NCBI GenBank assembly: GCA_003833135.1
Contig: QZLH01000439.1
Location: 1-44,386 of the forward strand
Direction of reading: 5' to 3'
Length of the DNA stretch: 44,386 bases
Source of the DNA: Oehlia diaphana
Taxonomy: Eukaryota; Glomeromycota; Glomeromycetes; Glomerales; Glomeraceae
Positions 1 to 11,485 of the stretch are shown here, one piece after another (position 1 is the stretch's first letter; each line of letters opens with the position of its first letter). A program made the translations under genes and the position numbers. The notes under the pieces are model-generated. The model was not told the origin of the DNA. It searched no databases and worked only from the letters and a program-made list of their open reading frames with translations.

Positions 1-2465
1 CATGTGCTTCATGATTAAATGGAGGTTTACCTGATGTAAATTCCCACATTATCATTGAAAAACTATAAATATCACTTGCTGGAGTATAGGGATTTCTTCT
101 TAATACTTCAGGCGCCATATAAGGTAAAACTCCATAAATTTCATTATTATCAGAATCTTGTATTTCACTTATAGGTTTGCATAATCCTAAATCAATAATA
201 AATAACTCATTATAATTATCTGACATTAAAATATTACCATCATGAAAATCACCATGAGTTAAATTTGATTCATGAATTACTTTAAGTCCTAAGTCCTAAT
301 ATAATTTTTTTCAATAATTGTAACTTGTCTTGCCACTTTAATTTAATTATATTAGGTAAACATTTTCTCAAACTTCCTTTTTTTGCATAACTCATTACTA
401 TTATATAATTTAAATTGTTTGGATCTTGGGTAAATCCAAAAAATTGAATAAATTTTGAAAATGATTTTTTCTGACAATTATAATGATAGTTCCACTGTAT
501 AAATATAAAAAATCATTAAATTTTTGTTTGTAAAAAGAAAATAAAATTTGCCAGTCATTAAATATATATACTATACCTCATCCAAGAATTTCTTATTTAA
601 ACTTGATGAATTATTAAGTGTTTTAAGAATAACCTCATAACCTGGTTGTCTATTCCATTGATGTTTGTCAAAATTCCAACTAAAGATAGGTCCATCTGAC
701 CAGATAGCTTTATGAATTTCACTAAATCCTCCTTTATCATAAAAATTAATGCTTGACAATTTATTATAAGGTATCCACTCTAAAATTTCATAATTATTTT
801 TAGCATTTAATTGTGCTTCTTGAATAAATTTATCAATAAATTCATTATTACTAGTCCAATTTGAAAATTCTTGTTGAAATCGTTTAGTATTACATTGTTG
901 GCACCACTGATAATCAATATATGGCTGTTCACATTCATTACATAGTAATCCAGCTTTATTATTAAAACTTACTTTATTACTTTCTGTTGCTCTTTGTTGC
1001 CAATAAAAGGCTTTTTCTAAATTCTTTTCTGTCCCTTTTCCATTTTCATAATACATGGCTAAATTGGACATTGCTTTAATATGATCTTTTTCTGCTGCTT
1101 TTTGATACCAATAAAAGGCTTTTTCTAAATTCTTTTCTGTTCCATCTCCATATTCATAACATGTGGCTAAAGCAAACATTGCTTCTTTAACATCATTTTC
1201 TGCTGCTTTTTGATACCAATAGAGGGCCTTTTCTAAATCCTTTTCTATTCCTTCTCCACTATCATAACATACAGCTAAATTAAACAATGCATCTTTATGA
1301 CCATTTTCTGCTGCTTTTTGATACCAATAAAAGGCTTTTTCTAAATTTTTTTCTGTTCCTTCTCCATTATCATAATATGTGGCTAAATTAAGCATTGCTT
1401 CTTTAACACCATTTTCTGCTGCTTTTTGATACCAATAAAAAGCTGTTTCTAAATTCTTTTCTGTCATTTCTCCATTTTCATAATATGAAGCTAAATTGGT
1501 CATTGCTTTAACATGACCTCTTTCTGCTGCTTTTTGATACCAATAAAAGGCTTCTTCTAAATTCTTTTCTATTCCTTCTCCATTTTTATAACATATGGCT
1601 AAATTAAATATTGCCTCTTTATTATCTTTTTCTGCTGCTATTTGATACCATTGAAAGGCATTTTCTAAATTCTTTTTGGTTCCTTCACCATTTATATAAC
1701 ATGTGGCTAAATTAAGCATTGCATCTTCATTACCAATTTTTGCTGCTTTTTTATACCAATGAAAGGCATTTTCTAAATTCTTTTTGGTTCCTTCTCCATT
1801 TATGTAACATGAGGCTAAATTACACATTGCATCATCTTCCCCATTTTCTGCAGCTTTTTTATACCAATGGAAGGCTTTTTCTAAATTCTTTTCTATTCCT
1901 TCTCCATTTCTATAATATATGGCTAAATTAATCATTGCTTTAGTATGATCTTTTTCTGCTGCTTTTTGAAACCAATAAATGGCTTTTTCTAAATTCTTTT
2001 CTATTCCCTCTCCAATCCTGTAACATACAGCTACATTAAAAATTGCCTTTTTATCACCTTTTTCTGCTGCTTTTTGAAACCAAGAAAAGGCTTTTTCTAA
2101 ATTCTTTTCTGTTCCTTCTCCATTTCTATAACACATGGCTAGATTAAACATTGCATCCTCATCACCATTTTCTGCTACTTTTTGATATAAATGAAAAGCT
2201 TTTTCCAAATTCTTCTTTGTTCCTATATAACATGAGGCTAAATTAAACATTGCTTCTTCATCATCATTTTCTGCTGCTTTTCGATACCAATAAAGGGCTT
2301 TTTCTAAATTCTTTTCTGTTCCTTCTCCATTTATATAACATATGGCTAAATTAAACATTGCTTTAATATGATCTTTTTCTGCTGCTTTTTGGTACCAATA
2401 AAAGGCCTCTTTTAAATTCTTTTCTGTTCCTTCTTCATTTTCATAACATATGGCTAAATAATTAG
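1..2465 (-). pseudogene. Sel1-repeat protein kinase, 5'-truncated and frameshifted
   Basis: Read on the minus strand, about 13 Sel1 repeats of 36 residues (108 bp period; core NLAxCYxNGEGTEKNLEKA) run from 2465 to about 990; one repeat lacks the NGEG turn. A CxxC-x10-CxxC zinc-ribbon-like stretch follows near 950-885, then a kinase-like domain: Gly-rich loop (KGGFSEIHKA), VILK lysine, then an 82-bp GT-AG intron (576-495; FLDE joins WNYHY in phase 0), catalytic loop HGDFHDGN near 250-230, DFG-like IDLG, and PYMAPEVL near 115-95. The C-lobe runs off the left edge. Two breaks are visible. A 7-bp tandem duplication at 284-297 shifts the frame just before the catalytic loop; with one copy the frame is open. 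The repeat frame also meets a stop just upstream of 2465 with no start ATG, so the N-terminus is missing. The first ATG in the repeats is 2358. Sel1 repeats are protein-protein scaffolds; a signalling role is inferred only. Confidence 0.72.
284..297. repeat. 7-bp tandem duplication causing a frameshift
   Basis: AAGTCCT occurs twice head to tail. Read on the minus strand with both copies, the kinase frame hits TAG; with one copy it reads smoothly from KKIILGL into KVIHES and the catalytic loop. It could be a true mutation or an assembly error. Confidence 0.85.
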
Positions 2466-2564
2466 TTTAGTTTCGGACCGTATTTTTTCCGATATACCGA
2501 TCGGCGTTAAAACATATAAATAGATTAGGAAACAGATAATTTTTTTAAAGGTTCTATCGTAGTA
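2466..2564. mobile_element. Transposon-like sequence abutting the Sel1 relic
   Basis: Just where the Sel1 frame is lost, the composition changes to a segment containing TTCGGACCG and CCGATATACCGATCGG-type words, resembling the terminal motifs of the element next to it (2565-2751). It has no open reading frame. I infer a fragment of a DNA transposon or MITE that replaced the 5' end of the kinase gene. Confidence 0.35.
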
Positions 2565-2751
2565 CAAGTCTAACCTCGATATACCGATATTCGATATACT
2601 GATATACTATTATTAAAAACCTGATATACCAATAAAATTTTATTTTCCTACTATTTGTGAGAACATATAATTATTGTATAACTTTGATATAACGATATTT
2701 TCTAAAAATTTCATATGCGTCCCATCATATAGTTATATGAAGTTTGACTGT
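2565..2751. mobile_element. MITE-like element, Tc1/mariner-pogo type ends
   Basis: About 187 bp flanked by TA dinucleotides. The left end reads CAAGTCTAACCTCGATATAC; the right end, reverse complemented, reads AACAGTCAAACTTCATATAA, an imperfect terminal inverted repeat. The interior carries several GATATAC/GATATAAC motifs and no coding sequence. CAGTC(G/A)AAC ends with TA target sites are typical of pogo/Tc1-mariner elements. A related single end occurs at 16554-16639. Confidence 0.5.
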
Positions 2752-2753
2752 TA

Positions 2754-5700
2754 TATGATAATAGATTTAGTTTAAAGAATTCCGTGTTTAAAACTTAAGT
2801 AGGAATTTAAGAAATTAATGTTTATATTTGATACTATACAAGATAATAAAAAAACATTTCGCTTCAATTAATATAATAATATGAAGTAATATTTAATATT
2901 ATTTAAATCAATTTTTTTTTAAACTTTGTTATTTTCTAATTTACTCTATAAATATGATCAATAAAAATAATTCAAATTCTAATCTTTGACGAGTATATAA
3001 TCTAAGTAGTTGAAGGGTAAAATTTTTTACGTTAGATGATAAATCAATTCATTATCGTTATACAAAAATCATTCATTGTACAAGTACAAAAAAGTAGTGG
3101 CACAAATAAATTGTTTATTCTGTTGCGGCAAGTGGACAGATAAACAAAATATAAATATTTGTGCTGTAAATAATCCTTTGCGAAAAAAGCTCTCATTTTT
3201 TTGACTAAATTATAAAATTATAGTGAGTAACGTAATTTTCAACTAGCAAAAAAAAAAAAAAAAAAAAAAAATTTAAAAAAAAAAAAAAAAAAAATTAAAA
3301 AAAAAACAAAATAATTTTTTTTTTTAAAAAAATTTGAATTATTAAATCCATATGTTCAAAGATTTTAAAAAATTAGTAGTTTATAAAATGAAGAAAAAAT
3401 GGAATGATATGTTTCATTAAAAATATTATTATAAAAAATTAAAAATTTTCTTATTGAATTTTTCTTCTTATAATCAGTCCAAGCTGATGCTTTACAAAAA
3501 AAAAATGAAAAGAAATAGTTCATTTTCTATACTTAAATAAAAAATCCTTTTTCTTTTTCTTTCTTTTTCCATTTTTTATCTTAAAGTCTAGTTTTATATT
3601 CAAACTAATACCTTACAAAAAAATAATAATGAAAAGAAATATTAAAATATTTTTTAAATTAAAAAAATTTCAATTCTTTCTTACTTTAAAATCTGGTTTA
3701 TTTAAGCTGATGTTCTATTGAGACTAAATTAATAGAATATACTTACTATTAAAACCTTAAATTAAAATTATTAAAAAAATAAAAAGAAAGCTGATTATAT
3801 AAAAAAAAATAAATGAAAATAGTAAAAAAAGTAACTTTAATTATTCAAAATTTATGAGTTATAAAATTAAAAAAACTAATATAATAACTTCATACTTTAA
3901 AGTAAGAAATATAATTAAAAATTTTTTCTAAAAAATACTTATATCATTTAATCATTAATATTTTATAATATAGGAATTAAAAATTTTAATTAAATATTTA
4001 TTAATAAATCTGTAATACAATTGCAATATAAATTAATATTTTTTTACATTAAAAAGTTATCTAATCTAATTTATACATTTGGATATATATAATTCAAATT
4101 TTCTAATTCTGTAAAATATTAAATAAGTAAATGGAAGTAAATAAATTTTTTTTTTAAAAAAAAAGATTTAAATTTATATAAAACTACTGAACTATATAAA
4201 CAAATGAAAAAAATATTAAATTTTTGAATAATAGTAACTATCAATATGTAACAGTCATAATACCAAAAAATCATAAAGATAACATGCAACCAAAACACAT
4301 GTCTATACTTATATTTATTCTTTCATCAAAAATCCTAACCTCATTTTGTGATTTTTTTAATATATTTATATAATTATTAAGTTATTTCTTTTCATTATCA
4401 ATATATTTATTAACTTTTATTGATTTATATTTTAGCTTGTCTTTACTTCAATAAAAATAATTTCAATTTAATAATTCTTTTTCTGATTTGATTTGCAGTT
4501 TTTTATTTAAATTAATTAAAGATTGAAATAGAAGATTGCCATCTACTTATCTATTTCTTTAGAAAAAAGTCTGATTAAATTAAATAATTTTAATTCAATA
4601 ACTGTACTAAATATTTCACAACTTATATCACATAAAAATAAGTCAATAAATTCATATTTATATCTAGAAATTTTTTACAATTAACTATATTTTTAGAAAT
4701 AAAGTAGTTTAAAGGCAATTTTAACTCTATAGTCATTTGAAATGAGTTCTCATTATAGTCTCTAAATGACCTAAGAGATTTCTTTTTATGATAAAACAAA
4801 ATTCCATGAATAAATTGACTTTCATTATTATTTAATATCACTTTAACCATTAATTTCCTTTTATCAAAATTGTTGGTAATAATCTTAGTAATAATAAATA
4901 AAAATAAAAAAAGTGATCTAAAAAGTAAATTAAAAAAAAAGTTTAAATTTCAGAAATTTCAAATAAATGCAGCAGTTATTTTAACATGCAAAAGTTACAA
5001 AAGTCTAATGATCCTAATCTATAAATTTTATTATTCATATAAAAATAGTAGCTTTAAATAAACTACATAAGCTATTTAAAGCTTAATGACCCTAATTTAT
5101 GAATTTGGTTATTCATAAAAAAAGGATCATCATCATTTTACAAAAAAAACAATAAAAATACCATTTATAACTAACCTTTCCTTTATTTGAGATATATAAT
5201 ATATTATAATTTTCTCATACTACTCTGCACTTGGATTTATCTCTATTCTATTTGTTACTTTAAAAAAAATCATATTAATTATTATAACAACTTAATTAAG
5301 TAAATTTTTTATTTGCAAAATTATAAAATACTTTAGACAATTTTTTCTTTTAAAGAATAAATTTCAATAATTGGGTTCAATTTTAAACCACTTCTACATA
5401 GATCATTCTTAGAAATATGCAAGAAACTAGAGCCAGTAATTTAATATAGAAAAGTCATTTGCTTCAAAGTGTAAAATTTGAAGGTTTTGTCTTTTCAAAA
5501 AGTTGACTAGTTCTTTAGATATTCAGCTCTTTATATGCTTACGTAAGTCCATCATTAATAACTAGTGTGTTATTGTGTTATTGTAAAGAATTAATAATAA
5601 TAATGAAAGAAGTTTTTAAATTACTTGCTAAGGATTGCTTTGTACAATTTGAAAATTATTTAGATGTTTTTTTCTAAAATTACTAAAATGACCATTATTT

Positions 5701-6057
5701 TTATTTTTCTAAAATAAAAATACTGTAAATAAATATTTAGTTTATATATATATACAGTACTTCAAAATAACACTTTAAAAGGAATTTTAAAAATGAATTT
5801 ATTTTTTTATTGACATAAATATAAAACCTTAAACATAATCTTAAATATAAATATGATCTTAAATATTAAATAGGCATAACTAATTATAAAATAAAAATAA
5901 AATGTATAATACATCGATTGTATCGTCTATAATTATTTATAGACTATTTTTTAAAGTCTCTTTTATGTTTTATTGTTTTAATTTCTTTCTTGAAATCAAA
6001 CGATTATGATTAGAATATTGTGAATGTTTAAATTTACAAAACTTCGTTAAACCGTAT
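2754..6057. other. AT-rich spacer with simple and degenerate repeats
   Basis: No gene could be supported. An imperfect hairpin pairs 3099-3118 with 3141-3164. An A-tract array covers about 3248-3307. A degenerate repeat with the phrase 'aagctgatg...ttacaaaaaa' recurs near 3480, 3600 and 3700. A 40-bp unit starting TAATGA(T/C)CCTAAT is repeated at 5007-5047 and 5084-5123. A perfect 8-bp-arm hairpin lies at 5925-5944. Short reading frames here are A/T-run translations without domain signals. Confidence 0.5.
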
Positions 6058-7190
6058 TTGCTGTTGTCAATGAAGTTTCAACTTTTGACTCGTTCGTTAT
6101 GTACATTATTAGCAGAAGAACAGTATCAACGTACATTTGTGTACCAGTTCTTTCAGCAACGGGTTTTAGGTTATATCCTTCACGACCAATTAATTATCAA
6201 TTTCAATATGATGAGAAATTGGAATGGACAAGTTTTCCACTTGCTTTTCCATTTTGTAAAGAAATAAAGGATTTAGATTTTTTTTAAATGACAAAATAGT
6301 CAATCAAAGGTATAAATATATTTATAACAAAAATTGTCGCACAAAAGAAACATCACACAACAATGTTTTTGTTAATATATTTATTAAATGTTATTGTTAC
6401 CAGTTTAGAAAATTTAATAATTTCCGGATACATTATACAATAACAACAAAAAATCAATGACTATGTATGAAATTTTTCACGCTTTTATTGCCATTTGAGG
6501 TAGAAAAAATCCCTCATGAATGTGGGAGTTTATTTCTTTATTCGTGAATAAAGACTTTGCTATCATGACTTCATGAGATCGACACAATTACTGATTTCTA
6601 CGATGCTGCGCTAACTTTTTTAGGGGTTTGAAAGGGGCCAAATAAATTTAGATCTTCGTAACCATACTGTAAAATTTTTTAAAAAAATGGAGCGGCTTTT
6701 ATTTTATACATGTAATATGAAAATTTTTTTGTACATAATGTGAATTTTAGTTATTTACATAAAAATTTTGTGATTTTATTCGAAAATTTGACGCAGGCAA
6801 GGTTACAAAAATCTAAAGATTTAATTTTTTTCAGATTATTATAATTGTCAAGTTATGCAATAACTAAAGGAAAATAAATTAATTTAAAAATCGAATTACT
6901 GCGCCACAATAAAAGATTCGATTTTTTAATTCGATTAATTCAAAGCCACTCGAAATTTTTTCTTGGCAAAAGTGATTGGCATGACAATTTGTCACGCACA
7001 CATTTTTTTTTTAATTCTGATTAATGCATATTTATTATTCTCTTCGCTCAAACCCACAAAAAATGAATCCATATTATACTATGTATAACCTTGATAAAAA
7101 CCACTACAAATCGTTAAATTGCTATAAATTGTTAATCGCTAAATACTCTAATTCATAATCATAACCGTACATAATCTATTTATAATCATT
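6058..7190. other. Spacer with a coding-like fragment near 6065-6287
   Basis: A plus-strand frame without stops from about 6034 to 6287 (ATG at 6099) gives about 80 residues that look less AT-biased than the surroundings, with proline and aromatic residues well spread, but no motif I recognise. An overlapping frame from 6058 is also open, which weakens the case. A hairpin of TTTATTC arms lies near 6537-6552. The rest, 6300-7190, shows no gene. Confidence 0.25.
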
Positions 7191-7382
7191 ATGTCAGGAC
7201 CCGTTATTAATATCATTTTAGACAAGTCATATAATAAGGTTGTACCTAAACCCATTAATAATCGCCCTGGATGGGATATGAAATATGTCAGTGCATTTGT
7301 GGTGAATTACTGTTATGGACATAAGCTTGTAGACGTGAAATGTCTATTTCAAAACTATATTTTCATTAAGTGGTTTAAGTAG
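7191..7382 (+). CDS. Short hypothetical reading frame ending in a MITE-like end
   Basis: A 63-residue frame starting MSGPVINIILDKSYNK, with balanced composition in its first 45 residues (contains NNRPGWDMKYVSAFVVNYCYG). No family is recognised. Its stop codon lies inside the terminal inverted repeat of the element at 7379-7706, so the original 3' end may have been replaced by that insertion. No splice partner was found. It could be a gene fragment or chance. Confidence 0.25.
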   Translation: MSGPVINIILDKSYNKVVPKPINNRPGWDMKYVSAFVVNYCYGHKLVDVKCLFQNYIFIKWFK

Positions 7383-7706
7383 TTCGGAAGCGGTTCACTA
7401 GAAATTGCATGTTTTGAGTATCGTTTTCTCTTATTGTAATGTTAGTAATAAATCTCGTTTATAACATTCTTTTAACTAAGTTTAATTAATGAAGCTAAAT
7501 AATTTAACTTGTCTATAATGAGAAATCAATATTTTTAGTGGACAGGAACCTACCTTAGAAACCGGTTCGGTTCGAAACAATTGATTATTCTAGAGATCAT
7601 TATTGACAATAAATTAAATTTATTGTCATCAATTTTTCAAGTGAAGTTACTTGTTATTCGACTCACCTGAATTGAAAAATTTCAAAAATTGCTTCCGAAC
7701 TACTAC
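7379..7706. mobile_element. Candidate MITE with 13-bp terminal inverted repeats
   Basis: GTAGTTCGGAAGC at the left (about 7379-7391) is matched by its exact reverse complement at the right (about 7692-7704). The match continues outward (AAGTAG... versus AAGTAGTAG...) with a 3-bp offset. The interior is non-coding and contains a 23-bp near-perfect palindrome at 7605-7627 (arms GACAATAAATT). I could not define a clean target-site duplication, so the superfamily is unassigned. Confidence 0.45.
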
Positions 7707-8269
7707 TTGATACCCCTAGGCAATAGTTTAATGAAACAAGTGGGTTCATTTGCTACGACTTTGTAACATCGCTATTACTCTTGTTATACATAAAAATTAT
7801 TCGCCCACATTTATGTTAACAATAAAGTATTAAGGATAGAATTGTGCGAAATCTTTTTTTTTATAACAAATACTAACTGTATATTTTTATAGTCCAAGAT
7901 AAATGTTACTGATTAATAGGCAACGTAAATTTTCAACCGTGTTAACAATTTTTTACGTTATTTTCTATCTTTAGACGAAAAAGCTGATTATAGATTTTCA
8001 TCAGTATCGTGATTTTTTTTAAACAAAACAGTATATATACATTATGACATTGATAAATTCAAAATAAAATATTGGTATTTGAGCACTTTATTATATGTAT
8101 GAAAGATTTTCGTAAATTACAGTGAAGCCAATTCACGAATGAATGATTATATTCTTTCAATAAATGACAAAATTTTCATCCATTAAATTGTAATGCAATA
8201 AAATAGATGTTGAATTCTTTATAATCAAGCAATCAATACGCAACTTTATATAATGAACCTTGAATCAGA
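7707..8269. other. Spacer downstream of the coiled-coil gene
   Basis: AT-rich, no gene supported. It contains the 3' flank of the minus-strand gene ending at 8270. Confidence 0.4.
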
Positions 8270-10664
8270 CTATTGTGGGGCAGGTCCAAGACTGGCGACA
8301 AAGTACCAGTTGTTATCGAAAGGGTTCCTAGAAATTAATAATTGTCAATAAATAATCTAAAAGTGAGAGAGAGATTGAATAAATTTTAATACTCACACGA
8401 GAAGATAAAAATTTGCTATTAAAAGGGCCACAACAATAGCTAGAGAAGCGTACAACCATCCTTTATACCAAAATCTATCAATTTCTGCCGATTTAATTTG
8501 TTGATCAAGCTTTTCAAAATTAACTTTCATTTTTCTGATTTCTTCGTTATTTTCATCTAGTTTTTCCTTATAAGTTCTTTCTATTTCGTGGGCATGATCT
8601 TCCTTTTCTTTAATTTGAGTTTCAAGTCGTTTTCGCTCAGATTTTAATTGACGAACTTTATTTTCCAACTCAAATTTATCTTTCCCTAATCCAGTAATTA
8701 TTTCATCGTTTTTATCACACTCATTTTTACATTCAAGATACTCAGCTTCTTTTGCTTCCAATTTGTTTTTCAATTCACGCCTTTGCTCCTTTAATTTTTT
8801 ATTCTCTTCTTCCATGACACGAGTTCTTTTTTCGGCCGTTTTTTGAATTTCCTCACTAAATGTAGCTTCAAGTTCAAAGGATGTGTCCGCAAGTTTGTTA
8901 ACCTTTGCTTCATATGATTCGATTGCTTCCCGAATGCGTTGATCGACCTTTACATCATTTCCTCTAGTATATAAATCGATCGCTTCACTAATTTTGTCGC
9001 GAATTATTTGATCAGATGTAACGTTGTCTTCCTCCAGCCTTCTCATTATTTCAGCATCACACTCCTTGAACTCTCTCTTTAGGATTTCATAGTATGATTC
9101 TACAGTTTCTAATCTACCATGTATTTTTCCCGCTTCCTCTTCGACAGTTGAAATCATCAAATCCAATTTTTTATTTCTATCTTCTTCAAGACGGTTAAGA
9201 ATGTTCTTTTCATTTTCAATAATTTCTTTTTTAAAGAGGTTTTGTAGCTCAACTTTTGTTTCCTCTAATAGAGTAATTAGGCTATCAGACTTGCTAATCG
9301 CATTAATTTTATGTTCAAATTCTTCAAATTTACAATTTAATGAGACTTCTAATTCGTTAAATTTATGTCCAAGTTCTTTAAACTTGTTATTAAACGAGAC
9401 TTCTAAATCATTGGTTTTATGTTCAAGTTCTCCCGACTTGGCCTGTGCTATCAAAATCTTTGAAACTAGTTCTTTACTTTTTAGATCAAAATGTTCAACC
9501 ATTTCATCTTCTCTCAACTTTTTCATAGATTCATCAACAAATTTTAACTTTTTTTCAAGTTCATAATATTTTGATAATATATTTCGTATTTCATCATTAA
9601 ACTTTTCATTTTGTTTGTCAAATTTTGTTATCATTCCTTCTTCATTCTTGCGAATTTCTTCATTTATTGATTTAAACGAATTTTCAAAGTTTGGAACTTT
9701 AGCCATAATTTCTTGAAGATCTTTTACATTATTTTGCGTTTCAAGAGCCTTCTTACTGATATCATTAGTAACATTTGAAAGAAATTCCATCTTACTTTTT
9801 ACGTCTTCAACTTGTTGATCTTGATCAATATTTTCTCGTATGGTCTCATCATATTTTTGACCTAAAGATTCGAAAGTTTTACTTAAATTATGAAAATCAT
9901 GAGTAATATTCTCAACATTATTCTTGTGATCTTCCATTTTTAATTCAATTTCCTTTCTACTTTCTCTTGATAAAATAATTTGTTGAAAATTTTCTTTTTC
10001 AAGTGGGTCTTTTTTATCATCTTTCTTCAATTCATTAATCACCGGTACCGATTTAGAACATGATCTTTCAACTTGATGATCAATAATATCTTTAGATTTA
10101 TTTGAATCATTTTCTTCAGATTTATTTTTATGAACATTTTCTTTTCTTGTATCAATATCATGAATTAAACCATCATATGTATTATTGATTGTAAAATCAA
10201 TTTGATTATGACAATTTTCTAATGCACATACGGTAACTTGCTTATATTGAGGTAAAGCTGACTCCATTAAAGAAGAAGGGGAGGAGGATGTAGATGATGA
10301 AGTTGTGGAATTCTCATAATCATCAAATTCTTGTTGATTATTTTCAGGATCATTCGAACCAATAGTTGCTACATCGGATCGTGCTACAAAAAAATTTTTT
10401 TCAGATAAGTCAACATAATTTTTTATTTTGAAGAAAAAATTTTGAAAATTAGGAATCTAAAATAAAAAAATCACATTTTTTTTCGTCATGTTCATCCGAA
10501 GTAAGAGATTCTTTATCAGAATCTTCACATTCTTCATAAGAAGATAATTTGTTTTGACGTTGAGTTTCAAAAGGTGGTAATGAGTGATCATTCTCATCGA
10601 GTAAATTGATAACAGTGGTATCTTGAACTTTTTTAGGGGAACCGGTATTTTTACTAAAAGCCAT
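8270..10664 (-). CDS. Tail-anchored coiled-coil protein, KASH-like architecture
   Basis: Three exons: 10664-10475, 10383-8397 and 8327-8270, joined by GT-AG introns of 91 and 69 bp with matching phases, giving 744 residues. The N-terminal 160 residues are acidic and Ser-rich. Residues from about 180 to 700 form a long, almost continuous coiled coil rich in E/K/L heptads. One hydrophobic segment (WLYASLAIVVALLIANFYLL) lies about 20 residues before the end. Without splicing, translation stops at GTG TGA (8393), but that stop lies in a consensus GTGAGT donor; the last exon adds NPFDNNWYFVASLGPAPQ. A long cytosolic coiled coil, one membrane span and a short tail with a Pro-containing end suggest an ER or nuclear-envelope anchor; a KASH-type role is inference. 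An upstream start at 10826 is possible (donor after codon 15, acceptor just before 10666, in frame), but its acceptor is preceded by an A-run, so I prefer 10664. Confidence 0.8.
8328..8396 (-). other. Last intron of the coiled-coil gene
   Basis: Donor GTGAGT and acceptor TTTCTAG with a CT-rich stretch. The 58-nt exon after it continues in frame for 18 codons to TAG. It converts a protein ending at the membrane segment into one with a short tail. Confidence 0.7.
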
Positions 10665-10666
10665 AT

Positions 10667-10670
<4 letters not shown>

Positions 10671-10698
<28 letters not shown>

Positions 10699-10713
10699 GC
10701 AGTAAAAAAAAAA
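10671..10713. repeat. T/A homopolymer block upstream of the coiled-coil gene
   Basis: Back-to-back T and A runs directly upstream of the chosen ATG at 10664. Translating through them gives F/K runs, which argues against that segment being coding. Confidence 0.7.
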
Positions 10714-10826
10714 AATATAACGATAAAACAAGAGATTAAGTGATCAACAAGGTTTAATTGGACGCAAAGAGTTTTATTACCATTTAATTCACCGAAATAT
10801 ATGAGATCATTGTTGGAATCATCCAT

Positions 10827-11485
10827 TTTTCAAAAAAATCTAATGAATCATCATATGTATATGTATATATGTATTAAAGTGTGAAATTTCATAATAATTT
10901 TTCATAATTTTGATCATCCTTTTTTGTCGGTGATATAAATAACAAATACATATATATATCAATTATATATTAAAAAAAAAAAAATTTTTACTTACCAAAA
11001 TAAATAATGACTCTTTAAAATAATTTCTTTCTTTTGATTAAAAAAAAAAAAAAGGTGAAGGAAGAGTTATTCGATTTTGTTTTTATTTTTATTTTTTTTT
11101 TGTTCCTTTGTTCAAATTTAACGTTGCCTTTTATAATAAATGGTAATTCATCACACTTTATGGAAGGTATGCTGCTCATCTTTTTTTATTGCAAAGGAAT
11201 CACCAAATTTAGATTTTTTTTCACGCATCACTTATACTTAAAAGAAGATATCAACAAGGATCATCTTTAAAGAAATCATGTTGATGTTACAATTATAGTT
11301 TAATTAAAATTAGCATTTGTCTCGCGTTTAAGTAAAGTGGGAACTGAAGAGCGGAGGCGCAGTAAAAAATGATGATAAAAAAAAAATTTAAAAATAATAA
11401 AGTTTTTATTGATATATTATTTATACACATAATAAATATTTATACAGTACATAATTTTTAACATTCTATAAATAATGCTATGATA
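10827..11485. other. Intergenic region between GH125 and coiled-coil genes
   Basis: About 660 bp; both flanking genes are on the minus strand, so it holds the GH125 3' flank and the coiled-coil promoter. TATATG/TATATA microsatellites occur at 10855-10872 and 10950-10970. A short GC-richer phrase (GAAGAGCGGAGGCGCAG) lies near 11346. No gene supported. Confidence 0.45.

Noticed and set aside
1719..1931. Plus-strand frame inside the Sel1 array
   Set aside because: It is the complement of the repeats and mirrors their 108-bp period; no independent coding signal.
4623..5061. Two short opposite-strand frames (75 and 63 codons)
   Set aside because: Composition is N/K/I/F-rich as expected for random AT-rich DNA; no motif or splice context.
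9201..9566. 121-codon plus-strand frame
   Set aside because: Antisense shadow of the coiled-coil gene; low-complexity S/F/L.
11034..11270. 78-codon frame in the GH125/coiled-coil spacer
   Set aside because: Starts in an A-run and is mostly F/I/L; no homology-like motif.
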